From: Rhodospirillales bacterium
Lineage (GTDB): Bacteria; Pseudomonadota; Alphaproteobacteria; JAJFIK01
Assembly: GCA_021775005.1 (NCBI GenBank)
Contig: JAJFIK010000085.1
Location: forward strand, 1 to 55,278
DNA length: 55,278 nucleotides
Reading direction: 5' to 3'
The translations under genes were made by a program, and so were the position numbers. The first letter of the stretch is position 1. Each line of letters starts with the position of its first letter. Below, in pieces: positions 34,170 through 42,953 of this stretch. The notes beneath the pieces were generated by a model, which saw only the letters and a program-made list of their open reading frames with translations, was not told the DNA's origin and did no database searches.

Positions 34170-35216
34170 ATGAATTTTGCATCGGACAACGCGGAAGGAT
34201 GGGCACCGGAAATCCTTGAGGCACTGGCAGCGGCAAATGAAGGCGCGATGGCATCCTATGGTGACGATAATCTGACCGCCGAAGTCACAAAAGTATTCTC
34301 TAAATTATTTGAGCGTGATGTGGCGGTTTTCCTTGTCCCCACGGGCACGGCCGCAAATGGGCTTGCCTTTGGCGCTTTGGCACCGCGCTACGGCGCCATA
34401 TTTGTTCATGAGGCGAGCCATGTGCAGATGGACGAGTGTGCTGCGCCGGAATTTTTCACCGGCGGTGCCAAGCTCATCCCTCTTGCGGGGGACGATGGCA
34501 AAATTGCGCCGGAGACATTTGAGCGCTCCCTCTCCTATATCCACGATGGATTTGTGCATCATGCTCCGCCGAAAATTCTCTCGCTGACGCAAGCAAGCGA
34601 ATGCGGCACGGTTTATTCTGTTGACGAGATTGCCGCGCTGTCGGGCCTTGCGAAGGCGCGGCATTTGGCCGTTCATATGGATGGGGCGCGGTTCGCGAAC
34701 GCCCTGGTGCACTTGGGCTGTAGCCCAGCGGAGGCAACCTGGAAAGCCGGCGTTGATGTGCTTTCTTTTGGGGCCACCAAAAACGGCTGCATCGCTGCCG
34801 AAGCACTCGTGTTCTTTGATCCCGGCCAGGTTGGCGACGTTGAATTTTTGCGCAAACGGGCTGGGCATTTATTTTCCAAGCACCGTTTTTTGTCAGCACA
34901 AATGCTTGCCTATCTCAAAGATGATTTATGGCTGCGGTTGGCGACGCACGCCAATACTTGTGCTCAGGCTTTAGGAAATGGTCTGGCAAGCACGGCTGGT
35001 GCCACGCTTTGGTACGCCGTAGAGGCAAATGAGGTTTTTGTTAGTTTGGACGAAGGTGCGATCGAACGTCTAAAGGCCGCAGGTGCTGCATTTCATCCCT
35101 GGGTCGTACCCGGCGATCCCGCCAATGGTCGCATTCTGCGCTTTGTTACATCGTTCCGCACGGATATGGCGGATGTGGCCGAAGCCATCAGGGTAGCCGC
35201 CGCGCCCAGTTTTTAG
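34170..35216 (+). CDS. ltaE: Low-specificity L-threonine aldolase
   Basis: A 348-residue PLP enzyme (fold type I) cleaving threonine or allo-threonine to glycine and acetaldehyde. The opening NFASDNAEGWAPEILEAL, the PLP-phosphate loop VPTGTAANGLAFGAL, the His stacking region FVHEASHV, HMDGARFANALV and the Schiff-base Lys in SFGATKNGCIAAEA are all family landmarks. ATG at 34170 has GAGGG ten bases upstream; an in-frame ATG at 34149 would overlap the GST gene. The last base triplet of the stop overlaps that of the convergent kinase gene. Confidence 0.92.
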   Translation: MNFASDNAEGWAPEILEALAAANEGAMASYGDDNLTAEVTKVFSKLFERDVAVFLVPTGTAANGLAFGALAPRYGAIFVHEASHVQMDECAAPEFFTGGAKLIPLAGDDGKIAPETFERSLSYIHDGFVHHAPPKILSLTQASECGTVYSVDEIAALSGLAKARHLAVHMDGARFANALVHLGCSPAEATWKAGVDVLSFGATKNGCIAAEALVFFDPGQVGDVEFLRKRAGHLFSKHRFLSAQMLAYLKDDLWLRLATHANTCAQALGNGLASTAGATLWYAVEANEVFVSLDEGAIERLKAAGAAFHPWVVPGDPANGRILRFVTSFRTDMADVAEAIRVAAAPSF

Positions 35217-37609
35217 GAGGCGCGCTTTTCCGCTACGGTGGTTTGCTCTGCTTCCACTTCGGTATCTGCGGCGTCCGCTTCTACGGTTGCCATGACCCGT
35301 TCGATTTCTTCCTGCAAGGTGACAAGCTGTACAGGCTTGCTCACGTATCCGTTCATCCCGGCGCTAAGGTAATGCTCGCGCTGACCGGCCATCGCGTGGG
35401 CCGTGACTGCAATGATCGGGACATTTGCAGCATCAGTTTCCAAACTACGAATGACTTTTGTAGTCATAACACCGTCCATACGCGGCATTTGAATGTCCAT
35501 CAGGATTAAATCGAAGGTTCTGTCGCGCACCACCTTGACGGCATCCACGCCGTCGTCAGCGATCTCCAATTGATGGCCTAATTTTGAGACAAAGGCTTTC
35601 ATCAGCGACTGATTAACGGGATGATCCTCGACGAGAAGAATGCACAAGGGCTGCGCGTTTTCTTGCGGTTCTGAATCCGATTGCATTGTCGTTGTCTCCC
35701 CAACGTTTTCTGAGGTGGCAAGCGGCACCTCGAACCAAAATGTACTGCCAACATTTTCCTGGCTTGTGACGCCTATGCGGCCCCCCATCAGCAGTACGAG
35801 CTCTTGGCTGATTGAGAGCCCCAGGCCCGTACCGGGTCGATCGGCTTCGCCTGCTGCGCCCTGCTTATATCGCTGAAATATCCGTTCTTGGACATGGGCC
35901 GCAATACCGTGTCCAGTATCTTCCACCTCGACTCGTATTCCCACGGCGTCTGCTTTTGTGACGCGAATGTCTATGTGGCCTTTGCCTGTGAACTTCACTG
36001 CGTTGCCCACAAGGTTCGTCAAAATTTGCCGCAGCCGACCATCGTCGCCGATATGTTGAACCGGGACGTCATCTGAAACGGTACAGTCAAGCGTGAGGCC
36101 TTTTTCAACTGCGCGGGGGGACAGAAGGCGCACCACCGCATCCGTTATCTGGCGGATGTCGATTTGTCTCTCGTCGAGTTCAATCTTGCCGGCCTCTAGT
36201 TTGGAAAGGTCAAGAATCTCGTTGATGATGGCGAGAAGTGCTTTGCCTGACTCTTGGATTGTTTCGACATAGCTCTGTTGGTCTTCCGTCAGCTCGCTCG
36301 ACATCAACACATCGGCCATACCCAATACACCATTCATGGGCGTGCGAATTTCGTGGCTCATATTGGCAAGGAAGTCAGATTTTGACTGATTGACCGCTTC
36401 GGCGTGTTGCTTGGCGTCCTGGAGTTGCTTGGTAAGCTCAGCTTGCTCCAATCGAAGGCGCTCAAGCTCGTCGACGCGCGCGGCGAGCTCTTCGGCCGTG
36501 GCTTTTTGCTCGGTGATATCTGTATTGATGCCCGTCCACCCGACAACGCGCCCGTCGTCATTATGAACCGGCTGCAGTTCCGCAACGATCCAACGATTGC
36601 TTCCGTCTTTGCAAAGGATAAGAATTTCTTCGGTGTGGGCCTCGCCTACCCTTAAAGCCTGGCGAAAACGCATTGAGGCATCTTTGTTGACGTCCCCTCG
36701 CATCATCAGGCTGCCAAGAGTGCGGCCCTCCATCTCCGAAATACTGTAGCCACATAGCGTCTCGAACGCTTGGTTGGCCCATTGAATCTTAAGCGAGCGT
36801 GTTAATATGAGCGCAGCATTGTCAGTTCGGTCGACAATCAGCGCCATGCGCCTTAGTTCAGCTTGAGCGGAATTCAGGCGCTCCAACCAAGTCGCAATTC
36901 GCGTCGCGAGCTGGCCAAGTTCGTTGTTTGGCAGGGCCGGGTCCAACGTCAATATTCGCGTTGTCTCTGCCTCGGCAATTGCCTGGCTTAGTTGAGTGAT
37001 GGGGCGCTGGATTAAAAAGTGCACGGCGGCAAGCAAGGATATGCTCGCTAACGCGAGGGTCAGAAGACCCACGACCCACCGCGCAATGGGCGGCGCGATA
37101 ATCATCGCTGACAAGCGAGCGCGATCATAAACGATCAGCACCGCACGATCAGCAGCAATGCTGCGGGCAGTCAGAATATGGCCGTTTGAGTTTACTACTG
37201 CGACTTGGTTCGGAGCAGCTCTCATGGCATTCAGCAATCTGAAGACACTTTCGGGAGTAGCGCCGGATTCAGCTACGATCTCCTCCATGGCGCCATATTG
37301 CTGATAAGAATCAATAGGGACGATATTTGCCCAGGCAATCGCGCCGTCTGATTCGAATGCACCCAGGAACGATCGCCCCGCGGCGTAAACGTCGGCATCC
37401 GACTGCACGTGGTGCGCAATAACCTGAGCGATGGAATGGGTCTGAGCTGCGGCATCGCGTAGCGGCATCTGCCCGCGGTCGCGAAGAGCGAAAAAAGCAT
37501 TTGAGGCAATAATAACGATAGCGAAGACCGCAAGGGTAGCCGCCCCAACCGCCATAACACTATGGTGCGGATTTAGTTTGCTTACCGCGTCTAATGGTTT
37601 GAAAGGCAT
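35213..37609 (-). CDS. Hybrid sensor histidine kinase / response regulator
   Basis: A 798-residue membrane sensor. Two membrane helices (about 18-40 and 175-195) flank an extracytoplasmic sensor domain. A HAMP-like region, a PAS/PAC domain (about 255-380, ending WTGINTDITEQ) and a coiled coil (380-410) follow. The HisKA motif is MSHEIRTPMNGVLGMA with His near 418, the N box is LTNLVGNAVKF, and the G boxes are DTGHGIAAHV and GTGLGLSISQELV. The C-terminal receiver domain has the phospho-acceptor Asp in LILMDIQMPRMDG near 705 and the Lys in GYVSKPVQL. A separate Hpt protein would normally be needed. Divergent from the pentapeptide-repeat gene. Confidence 0.93.
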   Translation of the reverse strand: MPFKPLDAVSKLNPHHSVMAVGAATLAVFAIVIIASNAFFALRDRGQMPLRDAAAQTHSIAQVIAHHVQSDADVYAAGRSFLGAFESDGAIAWANIVPIDSYQQYGAMEEIVAESGATPESVFRLLNAMRAAPNQVAVVNSNGHILTARSIAADRAVLIVYDRARLSAMIIAPPIARWVVGLLTLALASISLLAAVHFLIQRPITQLSQAIAEAETTRILTLDPALPNNELGQLATRIATWLERLNSAQAELRRMALIVDRTDNAALILTRSLKIQWANQAFETLCGYSISEMEGRTLGSLMMRGDVNKDASMRFRQALRVGEAHTEEILILCKDGSNRWIVAELQPVHNDDGRVVGWTGINTDITEQKATAEELAARVDELERLRLEQAELTKQLQDAKQHAEAVNQSKSDFLANMSHEIRTPMNGVLGMADVLMSSELTEDQQSYVETIQESGKALLAIINEILDLSKLEAGKIELDERQIDIRQITDAVVRLLSPRAVEKGLTLDCTVSDDVPVQHIGDDGRLRQILTNLVGNAVKFTGKGHIDIRVTKADAVGIRVEVEDTGHGIAAHVQERIFQRYKQGAAGEADRPGTGLGLSISQELVLLMGGRIGVTSQENVGSTFWFEVPLATSENVGETTTMQSDSEPQENAQPLCILLVEDHPVNQSLMKAFVSKLGHQLEIADDGVDAVKVVRDRTFDLILMDIQMPRMDGVMTTKVIRSLETDAANVPIIAVTAHAMAGQREHYLSAGMNGYVSKPVQLVTLQEEIERVMATVEADAADTEVEAEQTTVAEKRAS

Positions 37610-37819
37610 GATCCCCGAAGCCTCAGCTACCACCCCTGCTCTATCAGGGTGTCCCAAATTCTAAGGTAATCTTAGCGCCAGTTTACCAAACAAACGATTA
37701 ATCGGCGGTGCCAAGCGCGATTTGGCTTGTGGACGCCACAAAAATTCGGTGGTTAAGACATCCTTCGGGATTTTCAGAGAAACTTCCGATAAGTGAACCT
37801 AATGGACCTTGGGCGGTAA

Positions 37820-39130
37820 ATGAGCGCGGATCTCGCCAAACAGATTGACCGGATTACCTATCGTCGCCTCACTCAAGAGGTGGCATCGCGTATTGCACGG
37901 CGCCACGAAATGTTTCTGTCCAGTCGGCTTGGCGGCACGCGAGCCAATTTCCGCTATATGGATCTCTCGGGTCTTGATTTATCGGGCATGAGGTTGTCGG
38001 GGGCCGATTTTACTGGAGCGATCCTTAGTGAAGCGCGCTTTGAAGGTTCCTATCTAAATGAGGCAATATTTTTTGCCGCAGACCTGCGCCGCGCGTGCCT
38101 ACGCCGTGCGTCACTAATAAATGCGGACCTGCGCGGCATCTGTCTACGGGGTGCCGATCTCAGCGGTGCGGAATTGCGTGAGGCAGACTTACGTGAGTGC
38201 ATGAATGCGGAGCGGACCCATTCATCGGGTGCTTGGGTTTCACCAACAAATTCAGAGCTCTCCGTCGTTGCAAATGTTCAATCGCGCTTGTCTGAAGCGT
38301 CTCTGGGCGGCGCTATTGCCATGCAAGTTGACCTAACTGACTCCATAATGAGGGATTGTTGTCTTGCCCACGCGAAATTGCACAACGCTTCAATGCGGGG
38401 GGCAATTCTGCAAGGGGCAGATTTGGAAGGCGCGGACTTAACCGGCGCGGATTTGGAAGGCGCAGTCATAGCCGGCGCTCGCCTTAGGGATACTATTTTT
38501 GAAGGCGCGAATCAGACGCGATTGCTAACCGATGAGGTTGTCGGTCGAGGTACCACCGAATTGCCTGCATCTATTGAACATATACTTGATCGCCATTTAC
38601 GTTGGGTTCAGTCCGATGGTGCCGACGGCCAAGTAGCTTTGTTGGGGGATTTTGATTTCCGTTGTGTAGGTGGGCTCGGCACAAGAGACCTCAGTGCCTT
38701 GGTTGCACCCGGCGCAACGTTTTTCGGATTAGATCTTTCTGGTGCGCGACTTTGCGGTGCACAGCTTAATGGCGCGGATTTGCGATGTGCCAATTTGCGC
38801 GGTGCGGATATGCGCGGCGTCAATCTCAGTAATGCGCAGCTTACAGGTGCCGATCTTCGTGATGCGGATTTCGGTCCATTGAGTGTTGGTAAAAAACGTG
38901 TACTGCCTGCTCAACTACGGCGCGCGACGGTGCGGTATTGCCAGGCGGAAGGCGCAGATTTTACTTATGCCGATCTCAAAGATGCAGACTTAAGCCACAC
39001 AAATCTTGTTGGCGCGAGTTTGCGCAATGCCAGCCTCTCTGATGCGACCCTGACAGGGGCAACAATAACCCATGCTGCCTTCCGCGATGTTTTTGCGGTT
39101 GGTGTGGTAGGCGTCAAACTTCTTCCTTAG
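37820..39130 (+). CDS. Pentapeptide-repeat protein
   Basis: A 436-residue soluble protein with three blocks of A(D/N)LxG-type repeats: about 47-127, 160-235 and 300-425. The N-terminal 35 residues are helical and basic (RRLTQEVASRIARRHEMFLS), and a non-repeat insertion with DFDFRCVGG lies at about 245-300. Each block would form a right-handed quadrilateral beta-helix. Some relatives mimic DNA or scaffold proteins, but no function can be assigned. The start is preceded by GGGCGG. It shares a 210-base intergenic region with the hybrid kinase and may belong to the same signalling unit. Confidence 0.85.
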   Translation: MSADLAKQIDRITYRRLTQEVASRIARRHEMFLSSRLGGTRANFRYMDLSGLDLSGMRLSGADFTGAILSEARFEGSYLNEAIFFAADLRRACLRRASLINADLRGICLRGADLSGAELREADLRECMNAERTHSSGAWVSPTNSELSVVANVQSRLSEASLGGAIAMQVDLTDSIMRDCCLAHAKLHNASMRGAILQGADLEGADLTGADLEGAVIAGARLRDTIFEGANQTRLLTDEVVGRGTTELPASIEHILDRHLRWVQSDGADGQVALLGDFDFRCVGGLGTRDLSALVAPGATFFGLDLSGARLCGAQLNGADLRCANLRGADMRGVNLSNAQLTGADLRDADFGPLSVGKKRVLPAQLRRATVRYCQAEGADFTYADLKDADLSHTNLVGASLRNASLSDATLTGATITHAAFRDVFAVGVVGVKLLP

Positions 39131-39135
39131 AGTAA

Positions 39136-40068
39136 TTATTGCGCAGCGGGCTTTGCGATAGCTGACAGCACCGTGCGTGAGCGGATGAATGATCCCAGTC
39201 GCGCAAGGGCTGCGTCCGCCTCTTTCACTGGCAATGCATGAAATACATGAATCATGCCATCCCATATTTCAACGCTCACATCGACGCCTTGGGTTTCAGC
39301 CTTGTTTGCAAGGCGGATGGCGTCATCTTTCAGCACCTCACGGGACCCGGCATGAACCAACATGGAAGGCAGGCCATGAAAGTCGCCATAAAGGGGCGAG
39401 GCGTAGGGGTTCGTGGGTAGTTCACCATTGAGATAGTGATGCGCGAAGCCGGCAAGAGAGACCATATCAATCCAGGGATCTTCTTTGGCAAGGGCGAGGA
39501 GTGAGCGGCCAGTTTGCGCCAGATCCACCCAAGGTGAAATGCAGACCAGGGCTGCGGGCAGCGTCAATCCTTCGTCACGGGCTGCCATTGCCGTGGCCAC
39601 TGCCAGGCCGCCGCCTGCGGAATCTCCCGCAAAAACAATTCCCGCTGGATCAAGACCGCTGGCCAATAGCCAACGATAACACGCCAAACCATCTTCAACT
39701 GCGGCGGGGAAAGGGTGCTCCGGTGCCAGGCGATAGTCAGGGACGAGCGCGCGCGCGTGGGCTTCGTGGCACAGCCTCGATATCATCGGGCGATGGGTTT
39801 CCGGTGATCCGGAGCAGTAGCCTCCGCCATGAAAGTACAAAATGACCCGATGGGTGCGACTGGCTTTACGCTCAATCCATTCCGCGGGAATATCGTCGAT
39901 GCGAACGGTGGATAAACGCGCATCCCGATCAAGCTTGCTTTGGCGTTTTACGGTCTTTGCAAATTGGTCGCGCGATACCTTGACCATGCCATCAATGCCA
40001 GCATTGTGCAGCTTCTGCCTTAAGCTTCGAAGCATGACATCCATTACTCGACTTTTCAGCCCGGCCAT
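39136..40068 (-). CDS. Alpha/beta hydrolase, HSL-type esterase
   Basis: A 310-residue cytoplasmic esterase of the hormone-sensitive-lipase family. The oxyanion-hole motif is YFHGGGYCSGS (about residue 73-83), the nucleophile is Ser in GDSAGGGLA, the acid Asp is expected near SREVLKDDA and the His is in MIHVFHALP. Acts on acyl esters such as acetyl esters or short-chain lipids. It lies behind the Hsp20 gene on the same strand, but a hairpin in the 178-base gap suggests separate transcription. Five bases separate its stop from that of the pentapeptide gene. Confidence 0.9.
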   Translation of the reverse strand: MAGLKSRVMDVMLRSLRQKLHNAGIDGMVKVSRDQFAKTVKRQSKLDRDARLSTVRIDDIPAEWIERKASRTHRVILYFHGGGYCSGSPETHRPMISRLCHEAHARALVPDYRLAPEHPFPAAVEDGLACYRWLLASGLDPAGIVFAGDSAGGGLAVATAMAARDEGLTLPAALVCISPWVDLAQTGRSLLALAKEDPWIDMVSLAGFAHHYLNGELPTNPYASPLYGDFHGLPSMLVHAGSREVLKDDAIRLANKAETQGVDVSVEIWDGMIHVFHALPVKEADAALARLGSFIRSRTVLSAIAKPAAQ

Positions 40069-40161
40069 TTCTAGTTCCGAATTTGAATATGCGCCAACCC
40101 CGCGCGAGCTATCAATCTAAACCGCAGGCGAGGCAGACGCAATCGGAGGAGGTTAATACGG

Positions 40162-40198
40162 CAAAGCGCGCCCGAATTCATCGTCCGAGCGCGCTCCG
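40162..40198 (-). terminator. Hairpin terminator after the Hsp20 gene
   Basis: On the minus strand AGCGCGCTCG pairs with CGGGCGCGCT (ten pairs including one T-G), followed by TTTG and an A+T-rich stretch. The T run is short, so termination may be partial. Confidence 0.5.
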
Positions 40199-40246
40199 CA
40201 TCACCGCGTAGGCGATTGGGGGCCTTCTTGGGGGAGAGGAAGGAAA

Positions 40247-40696
40247 CTACGCGGCTTTGTTTGGTATCCGTTTGGGCGAGGTGCCTGCCTGGATTTCGAT
40301 ACGCCTGGGCTTCAGGCTCTCGGGGATGAGTCGCTCCAACTTGATGGTCAAAAGACCATTTTCAAGAGCTGCGCCACGAACCTCTACGTGATCGGCTACC
40401 TGGAACTGGCGCTCAAAAGCGCGCGTGGCAATACCGCGATGGAGAAACTTCACTTCAGTAGCCTCTTCGTCTCTGTTGCCAGAAACGGTCAGCGCGTTTT
40501 CCTTCACTTCGATAGAGATATCGTCCTCGCCAAAGCCAGCAACAGCCATGGTAATTGTGTAGTCGTTCTCATCGACCCGCTCAATATTGTAAGGCGGATA
40601 GCCGTTTCCGGCACCTTCAACGCCGTCAAGCAAGTTGAAGACACGGTCATAACCAATGGTTGAGCGATAGAGAGGGGAAAGATCAAACGTACGCAT
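40247..40696 (-). CDS. Small heat-shock protein, Hsp20/IbpA family
   Basis: A 149-residue holdase chaperone that binds unfolding proteins. The alpha-crystallin domain (about 38-128) contains NIERVDENDYTITMAVAGF, EDDISIEVKENALTVSG and the C-terminal GLLTIKLERLIPE; the tail has the I-x-I/V-like element PRRIEI. The N-terminal arm RTFDLSPLYRSTIGYDRVF matches the class A small Hsps of alphaproteobacteria (HspA/HspH) and E. coli IbpA. AGGAGG eight bases before the ATG is the ribosome site held in a ROSE-like hairpin, and a RpoH-type promoter lies about 130 bases upstream. Confidence 0.95.
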   Translation of the reverse strand: MRTFDLSPLYRSTIGYDRVFNLLDGVEGAGNGYPPYNIERVDENDYTITMAVAGFGEDDISIEVKENALTVSGNRDEEATEVKFLHRGIATRAFERQFQVADHVEVRGAALENGLLTIKLERLIPESLKPRRIEIQAGTSPKRIPNKAA

Positions 40697-40797
40697 GGAT
40701 ACATCCTCCTTTGAGCAATGTTGATGTGGACCCCCCGATTATTGGGGCAGGTCGTTTTGCGTTACTTCTCTTTGCGGACCTCTTAGGAGCACCCGCA
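40697..40797 (-). promoter_or_regulatory. ROSE-like RNA thermometer in the Hsp20 leader
   Basis: The 100-base 5' leader folds, by eye, into three hairpins: a GCGG/CCGC stem, a GACC-CCCC/GGGG-GGTC stem and a 3' hairpin. In the last, CATC pairs with GATG and TTGCT faces AGGAG of the ribosome site. The U(U/C)GCU element opposite the Shine-Dalgarno sequence is the conserved core of ROSE thermometers of alpha- and gammaproteobacterial small heat-shock genes. Heat would melt it and allow translation. Confidence 0.6.
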
Positions 40798-40803
40798 TTA
40801 TTT

Positions 40804-40833
40804 TAAGTGGGAACGGTTTTATTGGATTTCAAG
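40804..40833 (-). promoter_or_regulatory. RpoH (sigma-32) heat-shock promoter
   Basis: Minus strand: -35 CTTGAA (40833-40828), 16-base spacer, -10 CCCACTTA (40811-40804). This agrees with the CTTGAA...CCCCATnT heat-shock consensus. It lies about 107 bases before the Hsp20 start codon, leaving room for the ROSE-like leader. Confidence 0.7.
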
Positions 40834-40840
40834 ACCCTTC

Positions 40841-42946
40841 TTATTGCAGGCGCAATTTTGTGATTTGCGCACGAAAAAGAAGCGCCAGGGCCAGTGCCCC
40901 ACCAACTGCTGAGATCCAAGCAATCGGCCAAACAGGCAAAGCGATCAGGCCAGCAACCACGAGAGCAGCGCGCGCAGCCGACGACAAGCGCCCTTCCAGC
41001 CAGCCCTCCAGCGCGCCAGCGATGGCAACAAACGAAAGCCCGGCACAGATGGTGATCCAAAGCAGCGTAAGCGGCGGTGCCGAGACGATTGATGTGTAGG
41101 CAAAAAGGAGCGGGACGAGATAGAGCCCCTTGGCCAACTTCCAAGACATTAACCCTGTGCGCATGGGCGGGCTTTCAGCAATGGTTGCGGCAGCGAACGC
41201 GGCCAAGGCAACGGGCGGCGTGACGTTTGAATCCTGACTGAGCCAAAAGATGATGAGATGCGCAGACAGAACCGTGGCGGTGATCGCCTCGGCCGGCATC
41301 AAGCTTGTTGTCAGCATAGGCCGCATTTCCGCTGGCAGACTTTCGAGCACGGATCGCGCCAGTTCCGCACTCATGGGCAGCGACGGGTCCAGCTCGGGCG
41401 CAACCAAGCTGAGCATTGCTTGAGCGTCCGGCGCGCTCACGCCAGCCATGAGCATGCGGATGATCTCGCCATCCTGGATTAGTGACGTGAGGGCGGGGGC
41501 TGCAAGGGTCGCCAGAACGATATAGGCTGCCGTTACGGGAAGCCCCATGCCGATCACAAGCGAGGCCAGGGCAATGAGCAATATGGTGAGGAGGAGGCTT
41601 CCCCCGGCCCATCCTGTAATCATCAGCGAGAAGGTATTTCCCACCCCGGTCATACCAATGACGTTGACCACCAGCCCGATGGCAATGAGCAAGATGGCGG
41701 TCTGTGTCATGGTTCGCAGGGCGCGGGTGGTCGCTTTGACAATCGCGGCTGATCCCATGCGCGTGCCACTTGCCCATGAGAGTGCAACCACAGAAAGCGT
41801 AGCCACCCCTGCAGCGAACGTTGGTGTTCGGCCCCAAGCGAGCATGAGGATGAGGACAAGAATGGGAAGCAAATAGGTCCAGCCCTCTTTCAGAACGTGC
41901 ACAAGCTTTTCACTGTCATTGGGGTGCGGAACAAGGCCCTGTTTCTGGGCTTCAATACGCACGAATATCCCGACCGAGAAAAAATACAAAAATGCTGGAA
42001 TGATCGAGACCGCAACAATATGGAGGTAGGAAATCTGCGTAAATGTGGCCATGACGAACGCGCCAGCCCCCATCACCGGCGGCATCAATTGCCCTCCGGT
42101 GGAGGCGGCGGCTTCGACCCCGCCAGCAAAGCGCGGCGGAAAGCCCGAGCGTTTCATGAGCGGAATGGTAACGGAGCCCGTGGACACCGTGTTTGCCACT
42201 GCCGAGCCGGTGACTGATCCCATAAGGCCAGATGCCAGCACGGCGATAAGACCGGGGCCGCCTGTAAGCCGTCCCGCAGCGGCGCGAGCCAAGCGGACGA
42301 TAAATGCACTGGCGCCGGATTGCATCAAAAATGCACCAAACAGAATGAACATGAAAACAAATGACCACGAGATACGGGCTATGGGTCCGAACATGCCTTC
42401 TTCGCCAAAATAGCTTCGGCGCAGCAACGTCTCCCAACTCAAACCGGGAAAATGAAACACGCCTTCAATCCAGGCCCCCCAAATCACAACATAGCTCAGC
42501 GCAATAATGATCAGCGCCGGTATGAACCACCCAGCGCAGCGGCGGGCAAGTTCCAAAATGATGAGGATGGCGAGCCCAGCGGCAATCCAGTCGCTGGTCA
42601 CAAACGATGCGTTACGATCGTAAAGCGCGGTTTCACCGAAAATGAGGTAGATGGCAACGCCGACACTGGCAAAACCCAGCAACACATCCAGGATCAGGAC
42701 GCCGCGCCGCAGCGTGGGCGATTTGGGCCGTGCCAGCGGGTAGAGCAGTGCCGCCACCAGCCCAAACATGCCGAAGTGCAATGCCGAGCGCCAAATATCC
42801 GACATTACTGAGAGCGTGTTGAAGTAAAGATGTATTACGCCAATAAGGAGCGCCAGGGCCCCGAATACGAGAGCAAAGCGCCCCTCCAAAGGCCGTTCGC
42901 GCGCTGATTGTAGGTCCGTCAGGGCGTCGCTTGGGTCGCTCGTCAT
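40841..42946 (-). CDS. TRAP transporter permease, 4TM/12TM fusion
   Basis: A 701-residue membrane protein joining the small (DctQ-like, about residues 1-170) and large (DctM-like) TRAP subunits, the form that partners TAXI-type binding proteins. The DctM landmarks are GLMGSVTGSAVANTVSTGSV, EAAASTGGQLMPPVMGAGAF and IGMGLPVTAAYIVLATL, typical of the TIGR02123 group. About 18 hydrophobic helices are visible. It uses a sodium or proton gradient to import the substrate delivered by the periplasmic protein encoded seven bases upstream. Substrate unknown; organic acids are typical. Confidence 0.93.
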   Translation of the reverse strand: MTSDPSDALTDLQSARERPLEGRFALVFGALALLIGVIHLYFNTLSVMSDIWRSALHFGMFGLVAALLYPLARPKSPTLRRGVLILDVLLGFASVGVAIYLIFGETALYDRNASFVTSDWIAAGLAILIILELARRCAGWFIPALIIIALSYVVIWGAWIEGVFHFPGLSWETLLRRSYFGEEGMFGPIARISWSFVFMFILFGAFLMQSGASAFIVRLARAAAGRLTGGPGLIAVLASGLMGSVTGSAVANTVSTGSVTIPLMKRSGFPPRFAGGVEAAASTGGQLMPPVMGAGAFVMATFTQISYLHIVAVSIIPAFLYFFSVGIFVRIEAQKQGLVPHPNDSEKLVHVLKEGWTYLLPILVLILMLAWGRTPTFAAGVATLSVVALSWASGTRMGSAAIVKATTRALRTMTQTAILLIAIGLVVNVIGMTGVGNTFSLMITGWAGGSLLLTILLIALASLVIGMGLPVTAAYIVLATLAAPALTSLIQDGEIIRMLMAGVSAPDAQAMLSLVAPELDPSLPMSAELARSVLESLPAEMRPMLTTSLMPAEAITATVLSAHLIIFWLSQDSNVTPPVALAAFAAATIAESPPMRTGLMSWKLAKGLYLVPLLFAYTSIVSAPPLTLLWITICAGLSFVAIAGALEGWLEGRLSSAARAALVVAGLIALPVWPIAWISAVGGALALALLFRAQITKLRLQ

Positions 42947-42953
42947 TCAGACA

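Noticed and set aside
37680-37720. CtrA-type box (TTAA-N7-TTAA) in the kinase/pentapeptide intergenic region
   Set aside because: The half sites TTAC and TTAA have the wrong spacing.
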